Source: Streptacidiphilus rugosus AM-16
GTDB taxonomy: Bacteria > Actinomycetota > Actinomycetes > Streptomycetales > Streptomycetaceae
Assembly: GCF_000744655.1 (NCBI RefSeq)
Contig: NZ_JQMJ01000004.1
Location: 5,208,001-5,272,000, forward strand
Direction of reading: 5' to 3'
DNA length: 64,000 bases
The position numbers and the translations under genes were made by a program. Below the pieces are notes generated by a model, which was not told the origin of the DNA, did not search any database, and saw only the letters and a program-made list of their open reading frames with translations. How positions within the stretch are numbered: the stretch's first letter is position 1; each line of letters opens with the position of its first letter. Of the stretch, positions 1-7,841 are shown one piece after another.

Positions 1-1235
1 AGCCGGGCCAGCAGCGCGTCGTCGAGCTCGACCCGGGTCCTGCGCTCGGCGAGGGCACCGGCGACCAGACCCGCCAGCAGCGTTTCGCGGGCAAGGTCGG
101 ACGCTGCGGGCGGTTCGCCGCCGAGGGCGCGCAGCGCGGTCAAGGTGTGCACCGCCTCCAGCGCCGGTACGCGGGCCGACGTGCCGAAGTGGCGGCGGAA
201 CACCGTTGCGGCCTGGGCGAGATCGGCGGGGTAGCGGCTGCCGCGGCCGATCAGCGCGAGCACGGACGCCGCCTCCTCGGCCAGCGTCGCCAGCGCTGGA
301 TCGACGGTGGGCGCGGCGATGTCGGCGACGGACGCCACCCGCAGGTGGGAGGCGGCCTCGCCGGCGGGTCGGCCGCCTCGCCGATGCAGGCCGGCCGCCG
401 CGTCCAGCTCGGGAAGCGCGGCCGGGTCGGGGGCCGCGTTGAAGCGGGCGCAGAGGTCGAGGACGGCCTTCGGCGCGCCCGCCTCGCGGGCGGGGTCCGC
501 GACGCCCGCCGTGCGGCGCAGCACGCCGAGCCGCAGCAATTGCTCCACCAGCCGCCTGGCGCTTGCCGGTTCGGCGGCCGGATAGCGCTCGGCCAGCAGG
601 GCTTGCAGCGTTCCCGCGGTCATCGGGCTCTCGGCGACCGCGCCCAGCAGCAGCTCGACCGGGGCGCTCCGGCGCAGCCAGCGCGGCCGGCCGGAGCCCT
701 GTGGCTCCAGCCACAGATGACCGTCCGTCACGTGCAGCAGGGAGGCGGCCACGATGCCCACGTCCTCCACGTCCGCCGCGCCCGCCGACCAGGAGGCGTC
801 GGGGCTCACCCTGGCCCGCAGCGGCCCGTCGAGCCGGGGCGCGGGACCGCGGGCGACTCGCGCGCCGACGACCCCGGCCAGCAGGCCGAAGGGCGTCGGC
901 CGGGTGCCCATCCGGTTGAGGTAGCGATCGAGCGCCAGGGCGACGCGGGGCCGGTACAGGGCGTCCTCGGCTCCGAGGGCCTGGGCGAGCGCGGGAGCAG
1001 CCTGCCGGATCGCGGCGGCGGTCCGGCCGCTCCGCCAGCGCCGGGCGAGCAGGGCGCGGTGCGTCGCCGGCCAGGCGGGATCACCCACCGGGCAGGCCGC
1101 CAGCAAAGCGGTGACGGAATCGACGGAGAGCGCCGGAACGCGCAGCAGCGCCGGGCCCGCCGCGCGGTAGCGAGGAGCCCCCTGGGGCGGCTGCGGTGTC
1201 ATGGGGCGCACATCGCCCTGTCTTTTCTGCGGCAT
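1..1235 (-). CDS. LanB-type lantibiotic dehydratase family protein, N-terminal part (cut by window edge)
   Basis: The minus strand stays open from 1235 to the left edge, about 411 residues without a stop, so only the N-terminal part is visible. Residues about 94-122 carry the mark of the Lant_dehydr_N fold: a YRPR stretch followed by RPTPFGLLAGV. Members glutamylate Ser/Thr of a precursor from Glu-tRNA before elimination (class I lanthipeptides, thiopeptides); short PEARL members instead add an amino acid to a peptide C-terminus. The part that would separate these lies outside the window. I chose ATG 1235, with GAGGGGA about 13 nt upstream; ATG 1202 is in frame and also possible. It follows a 52-residue precursor by 150 nt, which is its likely substrate. 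Confidence 0.85.
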   Translation of the reverse strand, partial: MPQKRQGDVRPMTPQPPQGAPRYRAAGPALLRVPALSVDSVTALLAACPVGDPAWPATHRALLARRWRSGRTAAAIRQAAPALAQALGAEDALYRPRVALALDRYLNRMGTRPTPFGLLAGVVGARVARGPAPRLDGPLRARVSPDASWSAGAADVEDVGIVAASLLHVTDGHLWLEPQGSGRPRWLRRSAPVELLLGAVAESPMTAGTLQALLAERYPAAEPASARRLVEQLLRLGVLRRTAGVADPAREAGAPKAVLDLCARFNAAPDPAALPELDAAAGLHRRGGRPAGEAASHLRVASVADIAAPTVDPALATLAEEAASVLALIGRGSRYPADLAQAATVFRRHFGTSARVPALEAVHTLTALRALGGEPPAASDLARETLLAGLVAGALAERRTRVELDDALLAR

Positions 1236-1385
1236 CCTTCTCGGCCGTCCCCTCTCGCGGGAATTCAGGGGCGTCGCAGGAATTCGGGGACGGCTGCGCC
1301 CGGAAATGCGTGCGGGAAATCGGCCGTGCGCGCCGACGGTCCGTACCGGACCGCCGACGCGCGACCATGCGGCGCCGGCGTCGGA

Positions 1386-1544
1386 TCAGAGAGCGGAGTG
1401 GCAGCCGAAGTTGATGTCGGTGAAGCCCTCTTCGCCCTCGACGTCGGCCGAGTGGCCCTCGACGTCGGCGTCGGTGGCCAGCTCGGCCTCGGCGGCCGCG
1501 GCGGCCAGTTCCTCGACCTCGGTCTTCTCGGGCTCGTTCGACAT
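1386..1544 (-). CDS. Putative RiPP precursor peptide A (52 aa, single Cys in C-terminal core)
   Basis: A 52-residue peptide with an acidic, Ala-rich N-terminal half (EVEELAAAAAEAELATDA) and a short C-terminal region, GFTDINFGCHSAL, holding the only Cys (residue 48) plus one Thr (42) and one Ser (50). That is the usual leader/core layout of a modified peptide, and a (methyl)lanthionine between Thr42 and Cys48 is chemically possible. ADVEGH at residues 26-31 is partly repeated as ADVEGE at 33-38, and a related ADVEAH occurs in the second small peptide at 4816-5004. GGAGG lies 4 nt before ATG 1544. The LanB-type gene follows directly. Core boundaries and modifications are inference. Confidence 0.75.
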   Translation of the reverse strand: MSNEPEKTEVEELAAAAAEAELATDADVEGHSADVEGEEGFTDINFGCHSAL

Positions 1545-1597
1545 GAATCCTCCCGGGGATCGGTGGAATGTAAGGCCCCCCATTGTGGCCCATTCAT

Positions 1598-1626
1598 ATT
1601 CTTTCCCCCGACTCCCCTCCCGTCAA
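1598..1626 (-). promoter_or_regulatory. Candidate sigma70-type promoter for precursor A and the LanB-type gene
   Basis: On the minus strand TTGACG (1626-1621) is followed after 17 nt by AAGAAT (1603-1598). The -35 is close to consensus and the -10 matches at four positions. A start near 1590 would give a leader of about 45 nt before ATG 1544. It suggests precursor A and the dehydratase form their own transcription unit. Confidence 0.45.
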
Positions 1627-1683
1627 TAGAGAATGCCGGGGACAATCAATATCCGGCGCCCCGGAAAAGGGAATGCCGAATAT

Positions 1684-1709
1684 TCTCGGGAGATGGAATT
1701 CTCCCGAGA
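1684..1709 (-). terminator. Perfect 10-bp hairpin after the cyclase gene
   Basis: TCTCGGGAGA (1684-1693) and TCTCCCGAGA (1700-1709) pair perfectly around a 6-nt loop, 45 nt past the stop of the cyclase/ATPase gene. There is no long T run on the minus strand, only a mildly AT-rich tail. It could be a terminator separating the two parts of the peptide cluster, an attenuator that lets some read-through, or an operator for the promoter just downstream. Confidence 0.55.
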
Positions 1710-1753
1710 TCGGCGAGCGCTTCCTTTGTTCGCGGAACTCTTCTCCCGCTGTT

Positions 1754-4700
1754 TCAGACGGCCGGTCGCACCGCCCCTCTCGCCGCCGCGGCCGCGTCGA
1801 GCGCGGCCTCGGCCTCCCGTTCCCTCTCCTCGGCGCCGCTGCGACGGGCCAGCCGGAGGCAGCCCGCGAGCGGCAGCAGGCGTGCGCCCGCGCCGCGCAC
1901 GGCGCCGATCACGTCGAGCGCACGGCGCAGCTGCTCCCGCGCCACGTCACGGTCACCGGAGAGCGCCCGCACCTGACACTCCAGCAGCTCGGCGTCCCAG
2001 CCGAAGGCCGGAGCGGGGAGTTCCGGCGCGGCCGGGGCGCTGCCGGTGCCGGAGGCCGGCTCCGCGGAACGCTCCAGCACCCAGGCCGCCGCCCGGCAGC
2101 GGGCCGCCGTCGCGTCGGCGCCGAGCCCCAGGTAGACCTCCGCCGCCTCGCGCAGCTCCGCCGCCGCCTCCGACAGTTCCCCGGCGTACTCGGCCACCGC
2201 GCTGCGGAAGCGGTGCAGTCCGGCCAGTCCGGCGGGGTGCCCGACTCCGGCGAACACCTCGGCCGCCCGGTCGAGCAGGCCCCGCGCGCCCGCACCGTCC
2301 CCGGCGGACTGCCGCAGCAGCGCCTCGGAACAGCCGACCAGCGCGTGGAGCACCGGCGCGTCCGCGGTGTCCTCGCCCAGACCCCGGCAACGGCGCAGCG
2401 CGTCGTCGACCGGCCGGTCGCCGTAGGCCAGGCAGAGCGACAGATTGGCGTGGATCTCGGCGGTACCGAGGCCGGGACCGGTCCGCCGGACGCCGTCGTG
2501 CGCGCGCAGCAGCAGCCGCTCAGCCCGCGGGTAGTCGCCCGAACCGATCGAGTCCAGCCCGGCGAGCAGCAGCAGCCTGGCTTCCGAACGCAGGTCGCCC
2601 GCCCGTTCGGCGGGCTCCCGCGCCGAGGCCAGCGCCTCCGGCCCGGCCGGGCGCAGCGCCAGCTCGTTGGCGAGCAGTTGGAAGGCGGCCGCCGGATTGG
2701 CGGCGGCGGGGACCTCCGCCTTCATCGCGTCGATCAGGCGCAGCGCCTCGTCCGTCCGCCCGCAGGCGGCGAGGGCGTAGCTCTCGATGGACGCGATCTC
2801 CAATGTCAGCGCGGGCTCGGCGGATCCCAGCCGACGAGCCCGCGCGACGAGTTCGACCGCCTGGCGGACGTCGCTGCGGCCCACCGCGCAGCGGGCCGCC
2901 GCGACCAGGCAGCCCGCGGCGAGCTCGGCCGCCGCGAGTTCCTCGGCCGAACCCGGACGGAGTTCACGCAGGCAGGCGTGGGAACGCTCCGCATGGACCG
3001 CCGCCGGGTCGAGCGCGGAGGGGGTGTCGGCCGCGCGCCGCTGCAGATGCCGCGCCACGGCCGCGTGGACGGACGCCCGGTCGGCCAGCGACGACTGCGC
3101 GTAGGCGACCTGGGCCGCGCTGTGGCACTCGTAACGGCGACCGCCGCCCGCGGAGCGCCGCTGCTGCCTCGGCGCCAGCCCCAGCGCGGTCAACTCGGCC
3201 AGCGCGTCGCCGAGTTCGCCGGGTTCCAGGCCGCAGGTCGCGGCCAGCGCGGCCGATCCGACCGAGGTGCCCCAGGCCCCGAGACAGGCCAGGACCCGCC
3301 GGGAGGCCGGGGACAGCGCCTCGATCCTGGCCCCGAGCGCGGCGCTGGCCGAGGGGGCGACCAGATCGTCGATCCCGTCCGCGGCGAGCGCCGCCAGCTG
3401 TTCGAGGAAGAGCGGGTTCCCGCCGGCCCGGTCCACGAGCGCGTCGGCGTCGGCGTCGGCGCCGACGAAGTGCAGTTCCAGGTCGGGGACGGACCGTTCG
3501 GCCCGACCTGGCCCGGCCCTGAGCAGGCCGAGCAGCCTGCGGCTGTGTTCGGTGGAGAGCGGCCGCACGGTGAAGGCCGGCGCGACACCGTCCGTCCCGC
3601 GGACACCGCCGGGCACCTCACGCCCCGCGAGTACGAAGACGACCGAGCCGCCCGACCCGGTCGGGCCGGCCGCCGGAACCGTGCCGTCGACCACCTCCCA
3701 CAGGGCGTCAGGAGCCCACTGGGCGTTGTCGACCAGCAGCACCACGGCCCGCTCCCGGCTCAACGCGGCCAGGCGCTGCCCGATCCGCCACCTGACTTCG
3801 GCCGTCGAGGCGGCGGGCCCCGGCCGGGCGGTCCCGGCGGCCGGAGCGGCTCCGCCGCGCTGGAGCGCCGCGAGGTCCCGGTCCAGCTGGAGCAGCCGCC
3901 ACAGCCCCTGCTCCCGGTCGTCCCTGTCGCAGTCGACCGGCAGCACCAGGGCCTGGTCCAGCTCGGTCGATCCCTCCAGGCGGCGCAGCAGCGCGGTCTT
4001 TCCGCTGCCGACCTCGCCGTCCACGGTGATCACCGACCGGCCCGCCGTCCGCAGCCGCACCGCCAGCTCCGCCCGCACCCTGCCGAGCAGGTCCCGCTGG
4101 TTGACGAAGGGCGCGGCGGGCAGCGGCTCCTGCGCGCCGGACGCCACCGTCCAGGCCTGCAGCGCGGTGTCGAAGCCCTTGGCCGTCACCGGGGGGACCT
4201 GGTCGCAGCGGACCTGGTCGCGCACCAGCAGCCAGGTCCTGACGTCGATCAGCGCGCCGCCGACCGGCGCCGCGCTCTGCAGCCGGGCCGCGCGGTTCAT
4301 CACGGCCCCGATGGCGAAGGAGGAGTCCCGGTCGGCGAGTACGACCTGCCCCGAGGCGACGCCGAACCTGACGGTGAGCCGGATGCCGTGCCCGTCCTCC
4401 GCCACGGCCTCGGCGTCGGACCTCGCCAGGCCGTCCAGCGCGGCCCGCACGGCGCGCAGCGCGTCGTCGTCGGCCGGCCGGTCCGCGCCGAAGACGCCGA
4501 CCACCGCGTCGCCGATGAACTTCTCCACGCGTCCGCCGCAGCTCTCGATCGCGGCGCGCATCCTCGCGAAGTAGCGGTCGAGGACGCCGTGCCAGACCTC
4601 CGGGCTGAGCCGTGTGGCGAGCTGCGTCGAGCCGGAGATGTCGCAGAAGGCGACGGTCACGAAGCGCAGCCCCATCGGGGTCCGCTTCGGGGTGCCGACG

Positions 4701-4822
4701 GGCGTCCCGCAGGTCATGCAGAAGCGGGCGGCCTGCGGCAGCGGGGTGGCGCAGCCGGGGCAGTCCCTTCCCCCGTGGCGCGCCGCCGGATCGTTCGCCG
4801 GATCGTGCGCCGGGGTCACCAC
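1754..4822 (-). CDS. Zinc-ribbon / class III nucleotide cyclase / AAA ATPase with helical repeats (1022 aa)
   Basis: Residues 21-38 form a CxxC...CxxC zinc ribbon. Residues about 52-190 are a class III adenylate/guanylate cyclase domain with both metal-binding Asp (D61 in CDISGST, D105 in KFIGD), the base-selecting Lys101, and the VMNRAARL segment that normally carries the catalytic Asn/Arg, so it looks active. A Walker A motif, GEVGSGKT, sits at 269-276, followed by an AAA/NB-ARC-like ATPase region. The Ala/Leu-rich rest resembles TPR helices. No C-terminal DNA-binding helix-turn-helix is evident. GTG 4822 overlaps the stop of precursor B (GTGGTGA), implying coupled translation. Such proteins usually act in regulation; a role in sensing for the peptide pathway is inferred from position only. 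Confidence 0.85.
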   Translation of the reverse strand: MVTPAHDPANDPAARHGGRDCPGCATPLPQAARFCMTCGTPVGTPKRTPMGLRFVTVAFCDISGSTQLATRLSPEVWHGVLDRYFARMRAAIESCGGRVEKFIGDAVVGVFGADRPADDDALRAVRAALDGLARSDAEAVAEDGHGIRLTVRFGVASGQVVLADRDSSFAIGAVMNRAARLQSAAPVGGALIDVRTWLLVRDQVRCDQVPPVTAKGFDTALQAWTVASGAQEPLPAAPFVNQRDLLGRVRAELAVRLRTAGRSVITVDGEVGSGKTALLRRLEGSTELDQALVLPVDCDRDDREQGLWRLLQLDRDLAALQRGGAAPAAGTARPGPAASTAEVRWRIGQRLAALSRERAVVLLVDNAQWAPDALWEVVDGTVPAAGPTGSGGSVVFVLAGREVPGGVRGTDGVAPAFTVRPLSTEHSRRLLGLLRAGPGRAERSVPDLELHFVGADADADALVDRAGGNPLFLEQLAALAADGIDDLVAPSASAALGARIEALSPASRRVLACLGAWGTSVGSAALAATCGLEPGELGDALAELTALGLAPRQQRRSAGGGRRYECHSAAQVAYAQSSLADRASVHAAVARHLQRRAADTPSALDPAAVHAERSHACLRELRPGSAEELAAAELAAGCLVAAARCAVGRSDVRQAVELVARARRLGSAEPALTLEIASIESYALAACGRTDEALRLIDAMKAEVPAAANPAAAFQLLANELALRPAGPEALASAREPAERAGDLRSEARLLLLAGLDSIGSGDYPRAERLLLRAHDGVRRTGPGLGTAEIHANLSLCLAYGDRPVDDALRRCRGLGEDTADAPVLHALVGCSEALLRQSAGDGAGARGLLDRAAEVFAGVGHPAGLAGLHRFRSAVAEYAGELSEAAAELREAAEVYLGLGADATAARCRAAAWVLERSAEPASGTGSAPAAPELPAPAFGWDAELLECQVRALSGDRDVAREQLRRALDVIGAVRGAGARLLPLAGCLRLARRSGAEEREREAEAALDAAAAARGAVRPAV

Positions 4823-5004
4823 AGCAGCGCGCCTCCCTCGATGCCGTGCGCCTCGACGTCCGCGCCCGCCTCGTCGAGCCGGCGCTTGACATCCACCAGG
4901 AGCGCGATCTCCTGGTCGCTGAGCGAGGTCAGGACGGTCAGCTGCTCCTCGGTCGCGTACGCGAGGTCGAAGCCGAGTCCGATCAGGCGGTCCAGGTCGG
5001 CCAT
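4816..5004 (-). CDS. Putative RiPP precursor peptide B (62 aa, ends in GGALLW)
   Basis: A 62-residue peptide with GGAGGA 5 nt before ATG 5004. Residues 1-46 look like an amphipathic leader (LSDQEIALLVDVKRRLDEAG near its end) and the tail is ADVEAHGIEGGALLW. There is no Cys, and the only aromatic residue in the tail is the terminal Trp62, so carbon-centred or oxidative chemistry by the neighbouring radical SAM and diiron enzymes is more likely than lanthionine formation. ADVEAH matches ADVEGH of precursor A. Its start lies inside the diiron gene (22-nt overlap) and its stop inside the cyclase start. I do not recognise a named family; precursor status rests on size, motif and context. Confidence 0.7.
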   Translation of the reverse strand: MADLDRLIGLGFDLAYATEEQLTVLTSLSDQEIALLVDVKRRLDEAGADVEAHGIEGGALLW

Positions 5005-5714
5005 GGTTCCTCCGTGGGGGTGTGCGGGCGGCTGCCGGGAGCCGCCCCGGCGAGGATGGCGGCGACGATCTCGGTCAGTCCTGACGCGCTGGTCGTCGCG
5101 GCGCTCAGCAGCAAGCGGTGACCGTCGGCGTCCAGGTCCAGGGAGTCGAGGAAGTCGCCGAGGCGGTCGCCGTGGTCCCGGTCGAGACCGGCGTGGGCGC
5201 GCAGGGCACGGAAGGCCGAGGCCGGCAGACCGGTACGGCGGGCGAGCGCGTCGGCGGTGCCGGGGGCGGGCGGGTACCACTCCAGCAGGGCGATGTGGCC
5301 GAGCAGCCCCAGCGGGTGGACGTGCCGGATCCAGTACCCGGGCGCCCCGGCGAAGCGGGCGACCGCGCCGCCTGGCAGGGCGCGGCGCAGTTCCTCCTGG
5401 TCGCCGCCGACCGCCGCGTAGTCGGCGAGCAGCCAGCGGTCGTGGCCGTGCTCCTCCCGCAGGTGCGCGGCGAGCCAGGGGGCGAGCTCCGCGCTGACCG
5501 GGTCGTCGCGGCGGAGGCACTCGGCGAGGGCCTCGGCGATCAGCGGCTCGGTGGCGCGGACGATCTGATAGGCCGTCCGCAGCCAGCACCGGTAGCGCGC
5601 GGCGTCGGCGTCCGGGGACCACAGCCGCGCGCCGGCGAGCGTGACGGCGGGCGCCAGCTGGTCCAGGGCCGCGCGCAGCCGTCGTCCCGCTCCGACACGG
5701 GCGGCCGCGCTCAT
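4983..5714 (-). CDS. Heme-oxygenase-like iron-containing redox enzyme family protein (HDO-like)
   Basis: A 243-residue helical protein of the TenA/PqqC/heme-oxygenase-like fold. It shows the iron-containing redox enzyme signature H84-x-x-E87-E88-x-G-H91-D-x-W, an earlier candidate ligand Glu56 (RATEP), and a later PGYWIRHVHPLGLLGH segment like that between helices 5 and 6 of the family. Relatives use a diiron centre for N-oxygenation, oxidative decarboxylation or C-C cleavage, while PqqC is cofactor-free. Its stop overlaps precursor B by 22 nt and its ATG overlaps the stop of the upstream radical SAM gene (ATGA). A role as a tailoring oxygenase on precursor B is inferred; the actual reaction is unknown. 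Confidence 0.75.
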   Translation of the reverse strand: MSAAARVGAGRRLRAALDQLAPAVTLAGARLWSPDADAARYRCWLRTAYQIVRATEPLIAEALAECLRRDDPVSAELAPWLAAHLREEHGHDRWLLADYAAVGGDQEELRRALPGGAVARFAGAPGYWIRHVHPLGLLGHIALLEWYPPAPGTADALARRTGLPASAFRALRAHAGLDRDHGDRLGDFLDSLDLDADGHRLLLSAATTSASGLTEIVAAILAGAAPGSRPHTPTEEPWPTWTA

Positions 5715-6706
5715 GGCCCGGTCCCGTCGACGCCGGCTGCGCCGGCCACCGCTCCCGCGACCGCCGCCGCGACGGGCGAGGCCGCGACCGCGTCGTGGGC
5801 CGCCCAGCAGGCCCCGCAGACGCTCGGGTAGCGCCCCGCCGACAGTCGCTCGAAGCCCGGCAGTCCGCTCAGTGCGCCGGGTCCGGTCCGCGCCATGATC
5901 CGCAACAGCGGGTCGGCCAGGAAGGCGTCCAGGGCCTCGCCGAGGCCGCCGCCGGAGCGCCGCAGCGCAGCCGGTCCGCTTCCGGTGATGACCTGCTCGT
6001 TGCAGCACCCGGTGACCGTCCCGTCGTGGCGCACGGTCGCCGCGGACGCGGGCAGGCACGGTCCGAACTCCGTGACGCGGCGTCCCGCCGCCGCCGGGAG
6101 GAGCCGGGCGGCACGCCCGAAGGGCAGCAGCCGGGTCGGATGCAGCTCGGCACGTTCTGCCCAGTCGGGGCCCAGACGCTCCGCCAGCAGCCGCTGCGCG
6201 CGCTCCCGCTGCCCCGGTCGGTCGATCAGCTGCAGCACGACGCGGCAGCCGGCCGCCGCGACCGCGTCCACGGCCTGCCCCAGCCGGTCGGGGCCGAGCC
6301 GGTCCGCGTGATAGGCGTCGACGCCGAGGAAGACCGTGGACACGCGCGCGAGCACGCCGCGGATCCAGGAAGGCACCGGCCCGGGTCCGGCCCAGTGCCC
6401 GCTGGTGAAGACCACCACCGCCAGGCCCGCGTCGGCCAGTTCGCGCACCGACAGGGTCAGCCCGCGGCGCTCGGCGAAGGGCTCTCCGCCGGACACCGCG
6501 ACCACGCGCAGTCCCGGCCGGGTGGCCAGCGCCGAGACCAGGGCCGCGAACCCGGCCGGGTCGGCGAGGGCGGGCGCCTGCTTCCGCGCGGACACCGAGC
6601 AGTGGGCGCAGCCGACCGGGCACCGGTCGGTCAGGTAGAGCAGGACGCTCGCGCCGGGAGTCCGTCGCAGCACCATGATCTGATCGAGGGTCAGCTGTTC
6701 CGGCAC
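5711..6706 (-). CDS. Radical SAM protein, paralogue of its upstream neighbour (C)
   Basis: About 331 residues. The radical SAM motif is CPVGCAHC (Cys29, 33, 36 from GTG 6706), followed by VSGGEPF (SAM-binding GGE) and a GVDAYH strand. Extra cysteines near the C-terminus (FGPCL, VTGCC, CGACW) may hold a reduced auxiliary cluster, but the full SPASM spacing is absent. It is clearly related to the gene at 6691-7815 (same CP..CAHCS, SGGEP and VDA.H blocks), so the two may be successive enzymes or a heterodimer. TTG 6721 would add five residues; GTG 6706 has GGAG 9 nt upstream and is preferred. Either start overlaps the upstream gene. Confidence 0.88.
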   Translation of the reverse strand: MPEQLTLDQIMVLRRTPGASVLLYLTDRCPVGCAHCSVSARKQAPALADPAGFAALVSALATRPGLRVVAVSGGEPFAERRGLTLSVRELADAGLAVVVFTSGHWAGPGPVPSWIRGVLARVSTVFLGVDAYHADRLGPDRLGQAVDAVAAAGCRVVLQLIDRPGQRERAQRLLAERLGPDWAERAELHPTRLLPFGRAARLLPAAAGRRVTEFGPCLPASAATVRHDGTVTGCCNEQVITGSGPAALRRSGGGLGEALDAFLADPLLRIMARTGPGALSGLPGFERLSAGRYPSVCGACWAAHDAVAASPVAAAVAGAVAGAAGVDGTGP

Positions 6707-7815
6707 GGCTCCCCGCTCCAACCGAGTTCCGTCAGGTGGGCGTAGCGGGCCAAGGCCCCGCGTGCCGTGGCCAGCAGCCGCGGCGGCCGGTCGGTGAGCA
6801 GTGTCGCGACGGCCGCCTCGGTCCGGGCGCCGCCCTCGGACCGCAGGTGGGCGGCGGCACGCGCGGCGGTCCCGCCCGTGGACAGGCGCAGACAGACGGA
6901 GCAGGGGTCCGCGCCTTCCGGCACGCCTCCCGCGTCCGCGAAGCGTTCGCCGGTGGCGACCGGGCCGAGCATGCGCACCGATCGCAGCACCGGGTCGCCG
7001 AGCAGACGCGCGCGCAGGGTGCGCCAGGAGTCGCGGGAGGCCTGGCCGAGGGCCAGATGGGCCGGCGCTTCGGTGCGGACCAGGCTCTGCCGGGTGCAGG
7101 CGTACACCCTGCCGTCCACGTCGACGAGCGGCCAGGCGGCGAAGGGACAGGGCATCGGCCGCAGGTCGCGCGCGGCGCCCTCGACCGCCCGGCCCGGGGG
7201 CAGCAGCGCGGCCGCGCGCCCGGTGGGCCGGACGGCGCCGACGAGCATCGGCACCCGGTCGCCGAACCGGGCCCGCACCTCGGCCACCAGAGCCTCGGTG
7301 TAGGGATCCGGCTCGGCTCCGCGCCCCGGCATGGCGGTGATGTGCAGGCTCACCGCGGGGACCAGCTCCAGCAGTTCCGACAGGGCGGCGAACACCTCGC
7401 TCCGGCCGACCTCGCGCTCGTGCGCGGCGTCGACGCTGGCCGCGAGGTGGTCGAGCCCGGCGGCGGCCGCCCGCACCGCCGGTGGGACGCGGCCCCCGCC
7501 GCGGGCGAAGAACATGCCGGTGAGCAGGGCCGTCCTGGTTCCCGCCCGCCGCGCGCCCCGGACGAGGTCGCGGACCAGGGTCGGACGCAGCAGCGGCTCA
7601 CCGCCGGACAGCAGCAGCGCGTCCGGTCGACCGCCCCCGGCGTCGGCCTCGAAGGAGTCCACCAGCCGTCGGAACGGCTCGCCGGAGAACTGCGGGCTGC
7701 CCATCGTGGAGTCGGTCGAGCAGTGGGCGCAGCTGAGCGGGCAGCGGCCGGTCAGGGCGAACATCAGGCCGGCGCCCGGACGGGCGCCGAGCGTCAGGAG
7801 TTCCGCGAGATGCAC
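6691..7815 (-). CDS. Radical SAM protein (B)
   Basis: 374 residues. Cys25-x3-Cys29-x2-Cys32 (CPLSCAHC) binds the SAM-reactive [4Fe-4S] cluster, and LLLSGGEPLL is the GGE motif. ASVDAAH matches the VDAYH strand of the downstream paralogue. Later cysteines (MPCPF, VYACTR, PCSVC) suggest an auxiliary cluster of partial SPASM type: the GxxxxC-like DGRVYAC element is present, but the terminal Cys array is short. GGAGG lies 6 nt before GTG 7815. It follows the GAF gene by 26 nt, the widest gap in this operon, and overlaps the next radical SAM gene. The substrate is probably one of the cluster peptides. Confidence 0.88.
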   Translation of the reverse strand: MHLAELLTLGARPGAGLMFALTGRCPLSCAHCSTDSTMGSPQFSGEPFRRLVDSFEADAGGGRPDALLLSGGEPLLRPTLVRDLVRGARRAGTRTALLTGMFFARGGGRVPPAVRAAAAGLDHLAASVDAAHEREVGRSEVFAALSELLELVPAVSLHITAMPGRGAEPDPYTEALVAEVRARFGDRVPMLVGAVRPTGRAAALLPPGRAVEGAARDLRPMPCPFAAWPLVDVDGRVYACTRQSLVRTEAPAHLALGQASRDSWRTLRARLLGDPVLRSVRMLGPVATGERFADAGGVPEGADPCSVCLRLSTGGTAARAAAHLRSEGGARTEAAVATLLTDRPPRLLATARGALARYAHLTELGWSGEPCRNS

Positions 7816-7841
7816 GGCTCACCTCCTCGGTCGGTGGGGCG

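Noticed and set aside
4816..5004. Precursor B as a lasso peptide, FxSxx-COOH or SCIFF-type peptide
   Set aside because: No lasso cyclase or its partner protease is present, the C-terminus is GGALLW rather than F-x-S-x-x, and there is no Cys array.
147..5497. Very long open frames on the plus strand across the peptide cluster
   Set aside because: They encode Arg/Pro/Gly-rich sequence without any recognisable domain and lie opposite minus-strand genes with clear motifs; typical shadow frames in GC-rich DNA.
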